From Paraburkholderia phenazinium (lineage in GTDB: Bacteria; Pseudomonadota; Gammaproteobacteria; Burkholderiales; Burkholderiaceae), in assembly GCF_900142845.1 (NCBI RefSeq), contig NZ_FSRU01000003.1, positions 620,001 to 684,000 on the forward strand: a stretch of 64,000 nt of DNA, read 5' to 3'. A model generated the notes under the pieces. The model was not told where the DNA came from and searched no databases. It saw nothing but the letters and a program-made list of their open reading frames with translations. Numbering within the stretch: the first letter of the stretch is position 1; each line of letters opens with the position of its first letter. This document shows, piece after piece, positions 43,461 through 52,850 of this stretch. The position numbers were made by a program, and so were the translations under genes.

Positions 43461-45419
43461 TTAGTCCTTCTTGACTTCCTTGAACTCGGCGTCGACCACG
43501 TCGTCTTCCGGCTGGCTCGCGCCGCCGGCCGAGGCACCGCCTGCGGCACCCGCGGCACCGGCCGCAGCGCCTGCTGCACCCTGGGCAGCCTGCATGTCGG
43601 CGTACATCTTTTCGCCGAGCTTCTGCGAGGCCGTTGCCACGACTTCGATCTTGGCTTCGATCGCCGCCTTGTCGCTCGAACCGCTCTTCAGCGTGTCTTC
43701 GAGGTCCTTCAGCGAGGCTTCGATCTTTTCCTTCTCAGCCGCTTCCAGCTTGTCGCCGTATTCGGTGAGCGCCTTCTTCGTGCTGTGCACCAGCGCGTCG
43801 CCCTGGTTGCGGGCATCGGCCAGCTCACGCAGCTTGTGATCTTCTTCCGCGTTCGCTTCTGCGTCCTTCACCATCTTTTCGATTTCGGCTTCCGACAGAC
43901 CCGAGTTCGCCTTGATGACGATGCGGTTTTCCTTGCCGGTGGCCTTGTCTTTCGCGCCGACGTGCAAGATGCCGTTCGCGTCGATGTCGAAGCTCACTTC
44001 AATCTGCGGCACGCCGCGCGGGGCCGGCGGAATGCCTTCGAGGTTAAACTCGCCCAGCAGCTTGTTGCCGGCTGCCATTTCGCGTTCGCCCTGGAACACC
44101 TTGATCGTGACGGCGCCCTGATTGTCGTCCGCCGTCGAATACACTTGCGCGTGCTTCGTCGGGATCGTGGTGTTCTTGTTGATCATCTTCGTCATCACGC
44201 CGCCGAGCGTTTCGATACCGAGCGACAGCGGGGTCACGTCGAGCAGCAGAACGTCCTTGCGGTCGCCGGACAACACCTGGCCCTGAATCGCGGCGCCCAC
44301 GGCCACGGCTTCGTCCGGGTTCACGTCACGGCGCGGTTCCTTGCCGAAGAATTCCTTAACCTTTTCCTGCACCTTCGGCATACGGGTCATACCGCCGACG
44401 AGAATCACGTCGTCGATTTCGCCAACCTTCACGCCCGCGTCCTTGATCGCCAGACGGCACGGTTCGATGGTGCGTTCGATCAGTTCTTCCACCAGCGCTT
44501 CGAGCTTCGCACGCGTGATTTTCAGGTTCAAGTGCTTCGGACCCGACGCGTCTGCCGTGATGTACGGCAGGTTGATTTCGGTCTGCTGGCTGGACGACAG
44601 TTCGATCTTCGCCTTTTCAGCCGATTCCTTCAGGCGTTGCAGCGCGAGTACGTCCTTCGACAGGTCGACGCCTTGCTCTTTCTTGAACTCGCCGATGATG
44701 TAGTCGATGATGCGCTGGTCGAAGTCTTCGCCGCCGAGGAACGTATCGCCGTTCGTCGAGAGCACTTCAAACTGCATTTCGCCGTCAACGTCGGCGATTT
44801 CGATGATCGACACGTCGAACGTACCGCCGCCGAGGTCATACACGGCAATCTTGCGGTCGCCCTTTTCTGCCTTGTCGAGGCCGAACGCGAGCGCAGCTGC
44901 GGTCGGTTCGTTGATGATGCGCTTGACTTCCAGACCGGCGATGCGGCCTGCGTCTTTGGTAGCCTGGCGCTGGCTGTCGTTGAAGTACGCGGGAACCGTG
45001 ATCACCGCTTCGGTGACCGGCTCGCCGAGGTAGTCTTCAGCGGTCTTTTTCATCTTGCGCAGCACTTCCGCCGAGATTTGCGGCGGAGCGAGCTTCTGGT
45101 CGCGCACTTCGACCCAGGCGTCACCGTTGTCGGCCTTGACGATCTTGTACGGCATCAGGCCGATGTCTTTCTGCACTTCTTTTTCTTCGAAGCGGCGGCC
45201 GATCAGGCGTTTGACCGCGTACAGCGTGTTCCTCGGGTTCGTGACCGACTGACGCTTCGCAGGCGCGCCGACGAGAATTTCGCCGTCTTCCATGTAAGCG
45301 ATGATCGACGGCGTGGTGCGCGCACCTTCCGAGTTCTCGATCACCTTGACCGAATTGCCTTCCATGATCGCCACGCACGAGTTGGTCGTGCCGAGGTCGA
45401 TGCCGATGATTTTGCCCAT
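43461..45419 (-). CDS. dnaK: Chaperone protein DnaK (Hsp70)
   Basis: 652 residues from the ATG at 45419, with AGGAGA upstream; the frame runs 20 codons further back without homology. ATPase domain: [39 protein letters not shown]; substrate domain from about residue 390 ([20 protein letters not shown]); Ala/Gly-rich tail ending [15 protein letters not shown]. Works with DnaJ and GrpE in protein folding. A second heat-shock-like -35 box (CTTGAAA, minus strand, 45533-45539) precedes it. Confidence 0.98.
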   Translation of the reverse strand: MGKIIGIDLGTTNSCVAIMEGNSVKVIENSEGARTTPSIIAYMEDGEILVGAPAKRQSVTNPRNTLYAVKRLIGRRFEEKEVQKDIGLMPYKIVKADNGDAWVEVRDQKLAPPQISAEVLRKMKKTAEDYLGEPVTEAVITVPAYFNDSQRQATKDAGRIAGLEVKRIINEPTAAALAFGLDKAEKGDRKIAVYDLGGGTFDVSIIEIADVDGEMQFEVLSTNGDTFLGGEDFDQRIIDYIIGEFKKEQGVDLSKDVLALQRLKESAEKAKIELSSSQQTEINLPYITADASGPKHLNLKITRAKLEALVEELIERTIEPCRLAIKDAGVKVGEIDDVILVGGMTRMPKVQEKVKEFFGKEPRRDVNPDEAVAVGAAIQGQVLSGDRKDVLLLDVTPLSLGIETLGGVMTKMINKNTTIPTKHAQVYSTADDNQGAVTIKVFQGEREMAAGNKLLGEFNLEGIPPAPRGVPQIEVSFDIDANGILHVGAKDKATGKENRIVIKANSGLSEAEIEKMVKDAEANAEEDHKLRELADARNQGDALVHSTKKALTEYGDKLEAAEKEKIEASLKDLEDTLKSGSSDKAAIEAKIEVVATASQKLGEKMYADMQAAQGAAGAAAGAAGAAGGASAGGASQPEDDVVDAEFKEVKKD

Positions 45420-45560
45420 TTTTACTAATCTCCTGACTTTGATCGCTGCGGAAAGTGCCTTGTGCCCATCTGGCGGCAAGGCACGCCGCCTTCAATTCAT
45501 ACCTGCACTCAACATAAGTGCGTCCGCATCGTTTTCAAGACCTTGAATGCAATGCGGTCT

Positions 45561-45986
45561 TTAATTTTTTTCAATCTCCTGCTGCTTCGGGATTGGCGAG
45601 GCAAGCTTCGCCCGCACCTTCTCCCGCGCGGCTGCCACCGCTGCCTCGAACTGCCCGAGGCCGTGCCAGCCGGTTGCCCGGCCAAGCCGCTTGCCATGGT
45701 GAAAGAAGAACCACGTCGGCACGCCGTGCAACATGAAGCGGCGGCCCAGCTCGCGGTGCTCGTAGACGTTGCTGTGAAACCATTTGAGCCCGAGCGCGCG
45801 AATCGCCTCGGGCTGCGCCAGCATCGCCTTCTTCGCTATTTCACAGTTAAAGCAGTCCAGCCCCCAGAAGAACACCACCGCCAGCTCATCGCCGGCCGCC
45901 TCGAGTCCGGCGTCGAACGACTCCGCGCTCAGTTCCTGCATCTCGAACACGGCAAAAGCCGTGGCGTCGACGGGAAGGTTGGCCAT
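45561..45986 (-). CDS. Thioredoxin-fold protein between grpE and dnaK
   Basis: 141 residues from the ATG at 45986. The fold shows VVFFWGLDCFNCEIAKKAML with a Cys-Phe-Asn-Cys redox pair in the active-site position, and the cis-Pro strand GVPTWFFFHHGKRLGRATGW. No signal peptide, so it is cytoplasmic. The active-site dipeptide FN differs from thioredoxin GP, so the redox potential may differ. Its place within the heat-shock block (46 bp after grpE, 141 bp before dnaK) suggests heat-induced expression. Confidence 0.85.
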   Translation of the reverse strand: MANLPVDATAFAVFEMQELSAESFDAGLEAAGDELAVVFFWGLDCFNCEIAKKAMLAQPEAIRALGLKWFHSNVYEHRELGRRFMLHGVPTWFFFHHGKRLGRATGWHGLGQFEAAVAAAREKVRAKLASPIPKQQEIEKN

Positions 45987-46032
45987 AGTAACGGCGTGCC
46001 GGCCTTGGCGGCTCTTAAACGCAACCGGGCGC

Positions 46033-46626
46033 TTACTTCGGCTGTGCGACGGTGACGAGTGCCGGACGCAGCACGCGGTCGGCAATCACATAGCCCTTTT
46101 GCAGCACGGAAACGACCGTGTTCGGCTCCTGCTCGGCCGGCACCATGGAAATAGCCTGGTGACGATGCGGGTCGAACTTCTCGCCGGCCGGAGGATTGAT
46201 CGCGGCCACGCGACCTTTCTCGAGCGCCCCGTTCAACTGACGCAGCGTCAGCTCGACGCCTTCGCGGACCTTCTGCAGGTCGTCCGACGAGTGGGCAACG
46301 GCGGCCTCGAGACTGTCGACCACCGGCAGCAGATGCTCGGCAAAGCTTTCGATCGCAAACTTGTGGGCCTTGGTGACGTCTTCCTGCGCACGGCGGCGCA
46401 CGTTTTCGGTCTCGGCCTTCGCACGCAGGAAGCTCTCCTGCAGCTCGGCAATCTTCGCTTGCGCTTCGGCCAGCGCGGCCTCGACGCCGGCCGGCGCGGC
46501 AGCGCCCGGCGCAGCATCAGCCGGGTTCGCGTCGGGCTGAAGCGCGGCGGCCTCGGCGGCCTGGCGCGCGGCTTCTTCGGCGGGCGTGGGATTCTGGCTC
46601 GTCGGGTTCTCTTGCGTGTTTTCCAT
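46033..46626 (-). CDS. grpE: Nucleotide exchange factor GrpE
   Basis: 197 residues from the ATG at 46626. Acidic/Ala-rich N-terminal stretch, long coiled coil (about 55-115, [40 protein letters not shown]) and the beta-domain ending [20 protein letters not shown] ... [20 protein letters not shown]. It releases ADP from DnaK and acts as a thermosensor. It is first in grpE-trx-dnaK-dnaJ. Confidence 0.96.
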   Translation of the reverse strand: MENTQENPTSQNPTPAEEAARQAAEAAALQPDANPADAAPGAAAPAGVEAALAEAQAKIAELQESFLRAKAETENVRRRAQEDVTKAHKFAIESFAEHLLPVVDSLEAAVAHSSDDLQKVREGVELTLRQLNGALEKGRVAAINPPAGEKFDPHRHQAISMVPAEQEPNTVVSVLQKGYVIADRVLRPALVTVAQPK

Positions 46627-46735
46627 GTCGCTGAAAGTCGTTAGAAAGTTAAAGCCAAGGGCGGCCGCATGGTGTTCGCGGGGGCTCGTTCGAGCGTTGC
46701 AAAAACACGACACAGACCACCGCTCATCGTTCGAT

Positions 46736-46764
46736 AAGTTGGGGACCTAAAGCACGATTTCAAG
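46736..46764 (-). promoter_or_regulatory. Sigma-32 (RpoH) heat-shock promoter of grpE
   Basis: On the minus strand CTTGAAA (46758-46764), 13 bases, then CCCCAACTT (46736-46744). This matches the RpoH consensus CTTGAAA-N(11-16)-CCCCATNT closely. It lies about 110 bases before the grpE start. Confidence 0.8.
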
Positions 46765-46976
46765 CGGTCAAAACGACCTTTTTGCACCGCAGCAGTGCGG
46801 GAGAAATGCCTGGTTACAACCATTACTCTGACTTCATGAGAATGAGATTGAGTGGGGTCGAGGACTGACCTAAACTGCAGATGTCCGCCGGAAAAGGCAC
46901 GTTTACCCTAGCCCGGTATATACCACTTCAATTCACTCACTACGCGCGTTCGTTCAGCACCTTTCGGGGGAGTACC

Positions 46977-47138
46977 GTGAAACTGACCTTCGCAATATCC
47001 GTGGTCGCCTTGGTGCTCATCGCGGGAACCACGACCATCTGCATGTCCGGGGCCGTCAATGACAGCACGACCGAGTATGGCGGCGTGCATGCCACGATGG
47101 AACAGTTGTTCAATCCCCACCTGAAAGTTTGTCGATAG
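46977..47138 (+). CDS. Possible small single-span membrane protein, 53 residues
   Basis: A GTG at 46977 has a very strong GGGGGAG site 6 bases upstream. The product starts KLTFAISVVALVLIAGTTTI, one membrane helix or signal sequence, then about 30 polar residues (GGVHATMEQLFNPHLKVCR end). It overlaps the 3' end of hslR by 29 bp tail-to-tail. No family recognised. It may be a real small protein; a noncoding explanation remains possible. Confidence 0.42.
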   Translation: MKLTFAISVVALVLIAGTTTICMSGAVNDSTTEYGGVHATMEQLFNPHLKVCR

Positions 47139-47517
47139 TGCGCCGGTCGCGCTTGGTAGGACGCCCGTGCAAGGCGGCCGCCGGTTCGCGATACGTCTTG
47201 CGCCGCTCCTGTTCCACCTGCCGCTTTACCTTGCTGTCCTCGGTTTCCGCGTAAAGCGTTTGCGCCACGCTGGCGGGCCCGCGCACATCGCACATGCCCA
47301 GCACCTCGACCTGCCAAACGATCCTTTCGATCTCGACTTCAACGAGATCGCCGACCCGCACGTCCTTTGCCGGCTTGACCGTGGCCCCGCCGATACGCAC
47401 ATGGCCTTTATCGACGGCATCCGCCGCCAGCGAGCGCGTCTTGAAGAAGCGTGCAGCCCAAAGCCATTTGTCGATACGCAGACGCGCACCCGGTTCGGTT
47501 GAAATCCTGTAGTTCAT
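47110..47517 (-). CDS. hslR: Heat-shock ribosome-binding S4 protein (Hsp15)
   Basis: 135 residues. S4 RNA-binding domain: LRIDKWLWAARFFKTRSLAA, VDKGHVRIGGATVKPAKDVR. The tail is basic (RPTKRDRRTIDKLSG). E. coli Hsp15 recycles free 50S subunits that carry a nascent chain after heat shock. Its placement near the grpE block fits. The leader has two direct copies of GCGCTTAGGG. The hemH gene ends head-ward on the same strand 51 bp upstream. Confidence 0.92.
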   Translation of the reverse strand: MNYRISTEPGARLRIDKWLWAARFFKTRSLAADAVDKGHVRIGGATVKPAKDVRVGDLVEVEIERIVWQVEVLGMCDVRGPASVAQTLYAETEDSKVKRQVEQERRKTYREPAAALHGRPTKRDRRTIDKLSGGD

Positions 47518-47568
47518 CGATCAGTCCGGCGCCCTAAGCGCGTTCCCTAAGCGCGTTGAAACACGGCC

Positions 47569-48639
47569 TCACGCCTCCACCACCCCTTGCAGCGAAGCCG
47601 CCTGCACCGGCCAGCCCTGCAGATTCTGCGCGACGATCTCACCAAGCGCGGCAATCCACGCCTGCGAGGCGTTCAGGCAAGGAATCCGGTGAAACTCCTT
47701 GCCGCCGGCGTGAACGAACTCGTCGCGAACCTCCATGCCGATTTCCTCGATCGTTTCGAGGCAGTCAGCGGTAAAACCCGGACAAAACACGTCGGCCCGA
47801 CGGACACCCGCGGCGCCCAGTTCCTTGAGCGTCGGCGCGGTGTAGGGCTGCAGCCATTCGGCCTTGCCGAAGCGCGACTGAAACGTAATGCGGCATTCGA
47901 CCGATGTCAGCTCAAGCGCCTGCATCAGCAGCGCCCCGGTTTGCTGACACTGGTCGTGATACGGATCGCCCAGATCGAGCGTGCGCTTGGGCACACCGTG
48001 GAAGCTCAGCACCAGCTTGTCGCCTGCTGCGAAATCCGGACGGCCGTGAGCGTGCCAATACTGGTGCACCTGCGCCGCCAGCGCCGCGATATAGGCCGGA
48101 TGATCCGCATACTGGCGGACGGTGCGGATTTCCAGCTGGTTGCGCATGCGCCCAAGCGCCGCAAATGCGGCGTCGAAAGCCGTGGCGGTGGTCGACGACG
48201 AGTATTGCGGATACATCGGCACGAGCAGCACACGTTCCGCACCGGCCAGCTTGAGCTGGTTCAGCATGTCCGGAATGCCCGGCATGCCATAGCGCATGGC
48301 GTAGTCGACGAGCACCGTGTAGTCGTTCGCCTGCAGCAGATGCCGCAACCCTTCCACCTGCTTCTCGGTGAACACGCGCAACGGCGAGCCTTCCGGCGTC
48401 CACACCGCGGCATACTTGCGCGCCGACGAGCGCCCGCGAAACGGCAGGATCAGGAGCCGCAAGATGACCTGCCAGACGGCGGCGGGAATCTCGACCACCC
48501 GTGGGTCCGACAAAAACTGCGCGAGGTAGCGCCGCACGGCCTTCGGCGTTGGAGCGTCGGGCGTGCCCAGATTGATCAGCAACACCGCAACACGATGGGC
48601 TGTGGCGGGCTGAGATGGCCGCTCGAGGTCGAAACGCAT
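47569..48639 (-). CDS. hemH: Ferrochelatase
   Basis: 356 residues from the ATG at 48639 (a TTG two codons upstream is less likely). It inserts Fe(II) into protoporphyrin IX, the last step of haem synthesis. Motifs: [55 protein letters not shown] (metal-site His) and [18 protein letters not shown], plus [16 protein letters not shown] with the catalytic Glu. A TATAAT box is present at 48690-48695 on this strand. Confidence 0.96.
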   Translation of the reverse strand: MRFDLERPSQPATAHRVAVLLINLGTPDAPTPKAVRRYLAQFLSDPRVVEIPAAVWQVILRLLILPFRGRSSARKYAAVWTPEGSPLRVFTEKQVEGLRHLLQANDYTVLVDYAMRYGMPGIPDMLNQLKLAGAERVLLVPMYPQYSSSTTATAFDAAFAALGRMRNQLEIRTVRQYADHPAYIAALAAQVHQYWHAHGRPDFAAGDKLVLSFHGVPKRTLDLGDPYHDQCQQTGALLMQALELTSVECRITFQSRFGKAEWLQPYTAPTLKELGAAGVRRADVFCPGFTADCLETIEEIGMEVRDEFVHAGGKEFHRIPCLNASQAWIAALGEIVAQNLQGWPVQAASLQGVVEA

Positions 48640-48851
48640 AGGCAACAGGGCTAACCGCTTAAGGCGGGAAATCGATTCAGGTGAAACTCATTATAGCGGC
48701 GCGATCCGCCGCCGATACCTGGCCATTCGGCCAATTGGCAAGCTCCGCGCCGCCAGGCATTATTACCGGCATGACGTTGCGGACGTCGACCGGCGGTCGG
48801 TTGCAGGCAGTGGCAATGGCATCGGCCGCCGCGCCTCGCGACAGGCGGTTG

Positions 48852-49871
48852 CTATTGCTGGCTCAGCGTCAACGAAAGCAGACGCGCCGTAATGTCGACG
48901 ATCGGGATCACGCGGTTATAGGCCATCCGCGTCGGTCCGATCACGCCGAGCGTGCCGACGATCTTGCCGTTCACTTCATACGGTGCGGTCACCACGCTCA
49001 TTTCTTCGATCGGCACGAGATTCGACTCGCCGCCAATGAAAATCTGCACGCCCTGGGCGTGACTCGACACGTCGAGTAACTGAAGGAGGCTGGTCTTTTG
49101 GTCGAATACATCAAACAGCTTGCGCAGCCGCGCCATGTCGGAAGACAGGTCGGCCACTTCGAGCAGATTGCGCTCGCCGGAAATCAATACGGTCTCGCCG
49201 GTGTCGGCTTCGTCGGTGCTGGCGGTGACGGCCGCGTGCATCAGCGTAGTCATGTCGCCGCGCAGTTCGTCGATCTCTTCGCGCAGGCGTCGGCGCACCT
49301 CGTCGAAGGACAGGCCGGCGAAGTGTGCGTTGATGTAATTGGAGGCTTCCACCAGTTGCGACGGCGAAAAGTCGCGCTGCGTCGCCATGATGCGGTTCTG
49401 CACGTCACCCTCGGGCGTGACGATGATCAGCAGAATGCGCTTGTCCGACAGGCGCATGAACTCGATCTGCTTGAACACATGGCTGCGCCGCGGCGTCAGC
49501 ACCACGCCGGCAAACTGCGACAGGCTGGACAGCACGCTCGCCGCCGCCGCCACAATCTTCTGCGGCTCGCCCGCCTGCAAGGTGGTCTTGACGGTACGGG
49601 TGACGGCTTCTTCGTCCGCGGCGGACTCGACCGTGAGCATGGTGTCGACGAAAAGGCGGTAGCCACGCGGCGTCGGAATGCGGCCCGCCGAAGTATGCGG
49701 GCTGATTACGAGCCCCAGCTCCTCCAGATCGGACATCACGTTGCGGATGGTCGCCGGGCTCAGTTCGAGGCCGGAATAGCGGGACAACGTGCGCGAGCCG
49801 ACCGGCTGACCCTCGGCGATATAGCGCTCGATCAGCGTTTTGAGGAGGGTTTGTGCGCGAGGATCTAGCAT
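48852..49871 (-). CDS. hrcA: Heat-inducible transcription repressor HrcA
   Basis: 339 residues. Winged helix N-terminus ([39 protein letters not shown]), then GAF-like dimer domain with [19 protein letters not shown]. HrcA binds CIRCE elements upstream of groESL (and itself in some bacteria), with activity set by GroEL. No CIRCE was found at its own promoter or elsewhere in this window. Divergent from nadK. Confidence 0.95.
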   Translation of the reverse strand: MLDPRAQTLLKTLIERYIAEGQPVGSRTLSRYSGLELSPATIRNVMSDLEELGLVISPHTSAGRIPTPRGYRLFVDTMLTVESAADEEAVTRTVKTTLQAGEPQKIVAAAASVLSSLSQFAGVVLTPRRSHVFKQIEFMRLSDKRILLIIVTPEGDVQNRIMATQRDFSPSQLVEASNYINAHFAGLSFDEVRRRLREEIDELRGDMTTLMHAAVTASTDEADTGETVLISGERNLLEVADLSSDMARLRKLFDVFDQKTSLLQLLDVSSHAQGVQIFIGGESNLVPIEEMSVVTAPYEVNGKIVGTLGVIGPTRMAYNRVIPIVDITARLLSLTLSQQ

Positions 49872-50029
49872 GACGGAAAATTTTAGCTTAATGACGCAAC
49901 AACCGCGAGCGCTAACAATACCACTCGGTTCCGTGCGGGTCTCCCCGCGGACCTGGCAGGTAAGGCAGCGCCCCGCCCAGGCCGGGCGCCCGTGTGGCCC
50001 GGACGGTTCTTTTCAGTCCCCACCTATGG

Positions 50030-50035
50030 TGTAAT
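50030..50035 (+). promoter_or_regulatory. TGTAAT -10-like box close to the nadK start
   Basis: TGTAAT ends 6 bases before the nadK ATG (50042). Same short spacing as mutL, ybgC and the HAD gene; no -35 consensus. Confidence 0.4.
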
Positions 50036-50041
50036 GCCGGC

Positions 50042-50944
50042 ATGCAAGTTACCAGCCAGTTCAAGACCGTTGCGCTAGTCGGGCGCAACAATACGCCAGG
50101 CATCGGCGAGCCTCTGACCGCGCTCGCCTCGTGCATCGCCAGGCGCGGCTTCGACGTGGTGTTCGAAGCGGACACCGCCGCGGAGATCGGCATCACCGAT
50201 TACCCGGCCCTGCGCCCCGCGGAGATCGGCGCGCGCGCCGACGTCGCCGTGGTGCTCGGCGGCGACGGCACGATGCTCGGCATCGGCCGCCAGCTCGCGC
50301 CGTACCGCACGCCGCTGATCGGCATCAACCATGGGCGCGTCGGCTTTATCACCGACATCCCGATTTCCGACATGCAGGAAATCGTCCCGCTGATGCTCAG
50401 CGGCCACTTCGAGCGCGAGGAGCGCACCCTGCTCGAGGCGCGCATCATGCGCGACGGCAGCCCGATCTACCACGCGCTGGCGTTCAACGACGTGGTGGTG
50501 AACCGCAGCGGCTTCTCGGGGATGGCGGAACTGCACGTTTCGGTCGACGGCCGCTTCATGTACAACCAGCGCTCGGACGGGCTGATCGTCGCCACGCCGA
50601 CCGGCTCGACGGCCTATGCGCTGTCCTCGTCGGGGCCGATCCTGCATCCGCAGTTGCAAGGCATCGTGCTGGTGCCGATCGCGCCGCACGCGCTGTCGAA
50701 CCGGCCTATCGTGCTGCCGGACGACTCCAAGGTCAGCATCCAGATCGTGGCGGGGCGGGACGTGAACGTCAATTTCGACATGCAGTCGTTCACTGCGCTC
50801 GAACACAACGACACCATCGAAGTTCGCCGCTCGCGCCACACCGTGCCGCTGCTGCATCCGGTCGGCCATAGCTATTACGCGACGCTGCGCAAGAAACTTC
50901 ACTGGAACGAATACCCGTCGCACGAAGACGACATCAAGCCCTGA
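50042..50944 (+). CDS. nadK: NAD kinase
   Basis: 300 residues from the ATG at 50042. It phosphorylates NAD to NADP. Motifs: [18 protein letters not shown] with the GGDG signature, [33 protein letters not shown] and [20 protein letters not shown]. It precedes recN by 43 bp on the same strand, a common pairing in proteobacteria (nadK-recN). Confidence 0.96.
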   Translation: MQVTSQFKTVALVGRNNTPGIGEPLTALASCIARRGFDVVFEADTAAEIGITDYPALRPAEIGARADVAVVLGGDGTMLGIGRQLAPYRTPLIGINHGRVGFITDIPISDMQEIVPLMLSGHFEREERTLLEARIMRDGSPIYHALAFNDVVVNRSGFSGMAELHVSVDGRFMYNQRSDGLIVATPTGSTAYALSSSGPILHPQLQGIVLVPIAPHALSNRPIVLPDDSKVSIQIVAGRDVNVNFDMQSFTALEHNDTIEVRRSRHTVPLLHPVGHSYYATLRKKLHWNEYPSHEDDIKP

Positions 50945-50987
50945 GCGGATCGCCCCAGCCGGTAACCCACGCCCACCAGACGACCCC

Positions 50988-52667
50988 ATGCTTCGCCACC
51001 TCTCGATACGCGACTTCGTCATCGTCGCCGCGCTCGATCTTGAATTCGACAGCGGCTTTACGGTTTTTTCAGGCGAAACAGGCGCCGGCAAGTCGATCCT
51101 GATCGACGCCCTGGCATTGGCGCTCGGCGCCCGTGCCGACGCGAGCGTCGTGCGTACCGGTGAGGCACGGGCCGACATCACTGCGGAATTCGAAACCCAT
51201 GCGCAGCTCGAGCACTGGCTCGACGAGCAGGCGCTGGCCTCGGCCGCCGCCGCAGGGGCCGACGATCCGCACGGCAGGACCGTCATGCTGCGACGCGTGG
51301 TCGACGCGAACGGCCGCTCGCGCGCCTTCATCAACGGCACGGCGGCGACGCTCGCGCAACTGCGCGAGGTCGGCGAAATGCTGGTCGACATTCACGGCCA
51401 GCACGCCCACCAGTTGCTGATGCGCCCGGACGCCCAGCGCGAGCTGTTCGACACCCACGCCGGACTGATCGACAAGGCAGGCGCCGTGGGCCGCGCCTGG
51501 CGCAACTGGCGCGACAAGGTGCAAGCCATCGAACTCGCCAGGACGCGCGACCGCGAACTGCAGCTCGAGCGCGAACGCCTAGCATGGCAGTTGGCCGAGC
51601 TCGACAAGCTCGCCCCGCAGCCGGGCGAATGGGAAGAGGTCAACGCCGAACACAACCGCCTGTCGCATTCGGCCAACCTGATCGACGGCGTCCAGGGTGC
51701 GCTCACTGCGCTATCCGAGTCGGACGAGGCGATGATCACGCATCTCGCCTCGATCGTCTCCAAGGTACGCGACCTCGCGGAGATCGATCCGGCGCTGAAC
51801 GACGCCCTCGCCGCCCTTGAACCCGCCGAGATCCAGTTGCAGGAAGCGGCGTATTCGCTGAGTCACTATGCGCAGCGGCTGGAGCTCGATCCCGAGCGCC
51901 TTGCCCAGATCGAGAAGCGCGTCGACGCGCTCCATTCGGCCGCCCGCAAATTCCGTTTGCAGCCGCAGACGCTGCCGGAGGAACACGCCGCGCGTCGCGC
52001 GCAACTGGCCGCTCTGGATGCCGCCGCGGATCTGGACAGCCTGCATGCCGCCGAAGTCAAAGCGAAGGAAGCCTATCTCGCCGAGGCCAGGCAGCTATCG
52101 AAAGCACGCGCCAAGGCCGCCAAGGCACTGGGCTCGGCGGTCACCACGGGCATGCAGGAACTGTCGATGAAAGGCGGCAGCTTCGAAGTCGCCCTCGTGG
52201 CACTGCCGGATGGAGGCCCGCACGGGCTGGAACAGGTCGAGTTCCGGGTGGCGGGCCACGCGGGCGTGCCGCTGCGGCCGCTCGCCAAAGTCGCCTCGGG
52301 TGGCGAGCTGGCGCGGATCAGCCTTGCGCTCGCCGTGATCGCCAGCGCCGCCAGCCCCACCCCCACGCTGATCTTCGACGAAGTGGACACCGGCATCGGC
52401 GGTGGCGTCGCGGAGGTGGTCGGACGCTTGCTGCACCAGCTCGGCCGCGCCCGCCAGGTGCTGTGCGTGACCCATTTGCCGCAGGTCGCCGCGCGCGGCG
52501 ACCATCACTTCCAGGTGGCAAAAGCCGCCAACGGCAAGGGTGGGACGGTCAGCAGCGTCACGCCGCTCGACAAGGCAAGCCGGGTCGAAGAAGTAGCGCG
52601 CATGCTCGGCGGGCTGGAGATCACCGCCACGACGCGCAAGCACGCCAAGGAAATGCTGGCAGCGTAA
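50988..52667 (+). CDS. recN: DNA repair protein RecN
   Basis: 559 residues, SMC-like. Walker A FSGETGAGKSILIDAL at the N-terminus; long coiled-coil arms (about 165-370); C-terminal signature KVASGGELARISLALAVIAS and Walker B TLIFDEVDTGIGGGVAEVVG. It supports repair of double-strand breaks with RecA. In E. coli it is SOS regulated; I saw no obvious LexA box in the 43-bp nadK-recN gap. Confidence 0.96.
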   Translation: MLRHLSIRDFVIVAALDLEFDSGFTVFSGETGAGKSILIDALALALGARADASVVRTGEARADITAEFETHAQLEHWLDEQALASAAAAGADDPHGRTVMLRRVVDANGRSRAFINGTAATLAQLREVGEMLVDIHGQHAHQLLMRPDAQRELFDTHAGLIDKAGAVGRAWRNWRDKVQAIELARTRDRELQLERERLAWQLAELDKLAPQPGEWEEVNAEHNRLSHSANLIDGVQGALTALSESDEAMITHLASIVSKVRDLAEIDPALNDALAALEPAEIQLQEAAYSLSHYAQRLELDPERLAQIEKRVDALHSAARKFRLQPQTLPEEHAARRAQLAALDAAADLDSLHAAEVKAKEAYLAEARQLSKARAKAAKALGSAVTTGMQELSMKGGSFEVALVALPDGGPHGLEQVEFRVAGHAGVPLRPLAKVASGGELARISLALAVIASAASPTPTLIFDEVDTGIGGGVAEVVGRLLHQLGRARQVLCVTHLPQVAARGDHHFQVAKAANGKGGTVSSVTPLDKASRVEEVARMLGGLEITATTRKHAKEMLAA

Positions 52668-52850
52668 GAGACGCCATCACACAGGGGCTGCGGGCCGTGC
52701 CGACACCACGGCGAGGCGCCCCGATACACTGCGGGCCGCCCCACTACCAGAGCCAGAGCGACCCCTCGCCCGTATTCACGGGTTTCACCGAGCAAATCCG
52801 CACAACACGCTCCGAGCCTTCAGCGCCCCGAGCCGGCCAGGCCCCAACCC

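Noticed and set aside
49872..50041. Possible CIRCE element before hrcA
   Set aside because: TTAGCGCTC is present on the minus strand, but the second arm (TTAAGCTAA) is poor and the spacer far longer than the required 9 bases.
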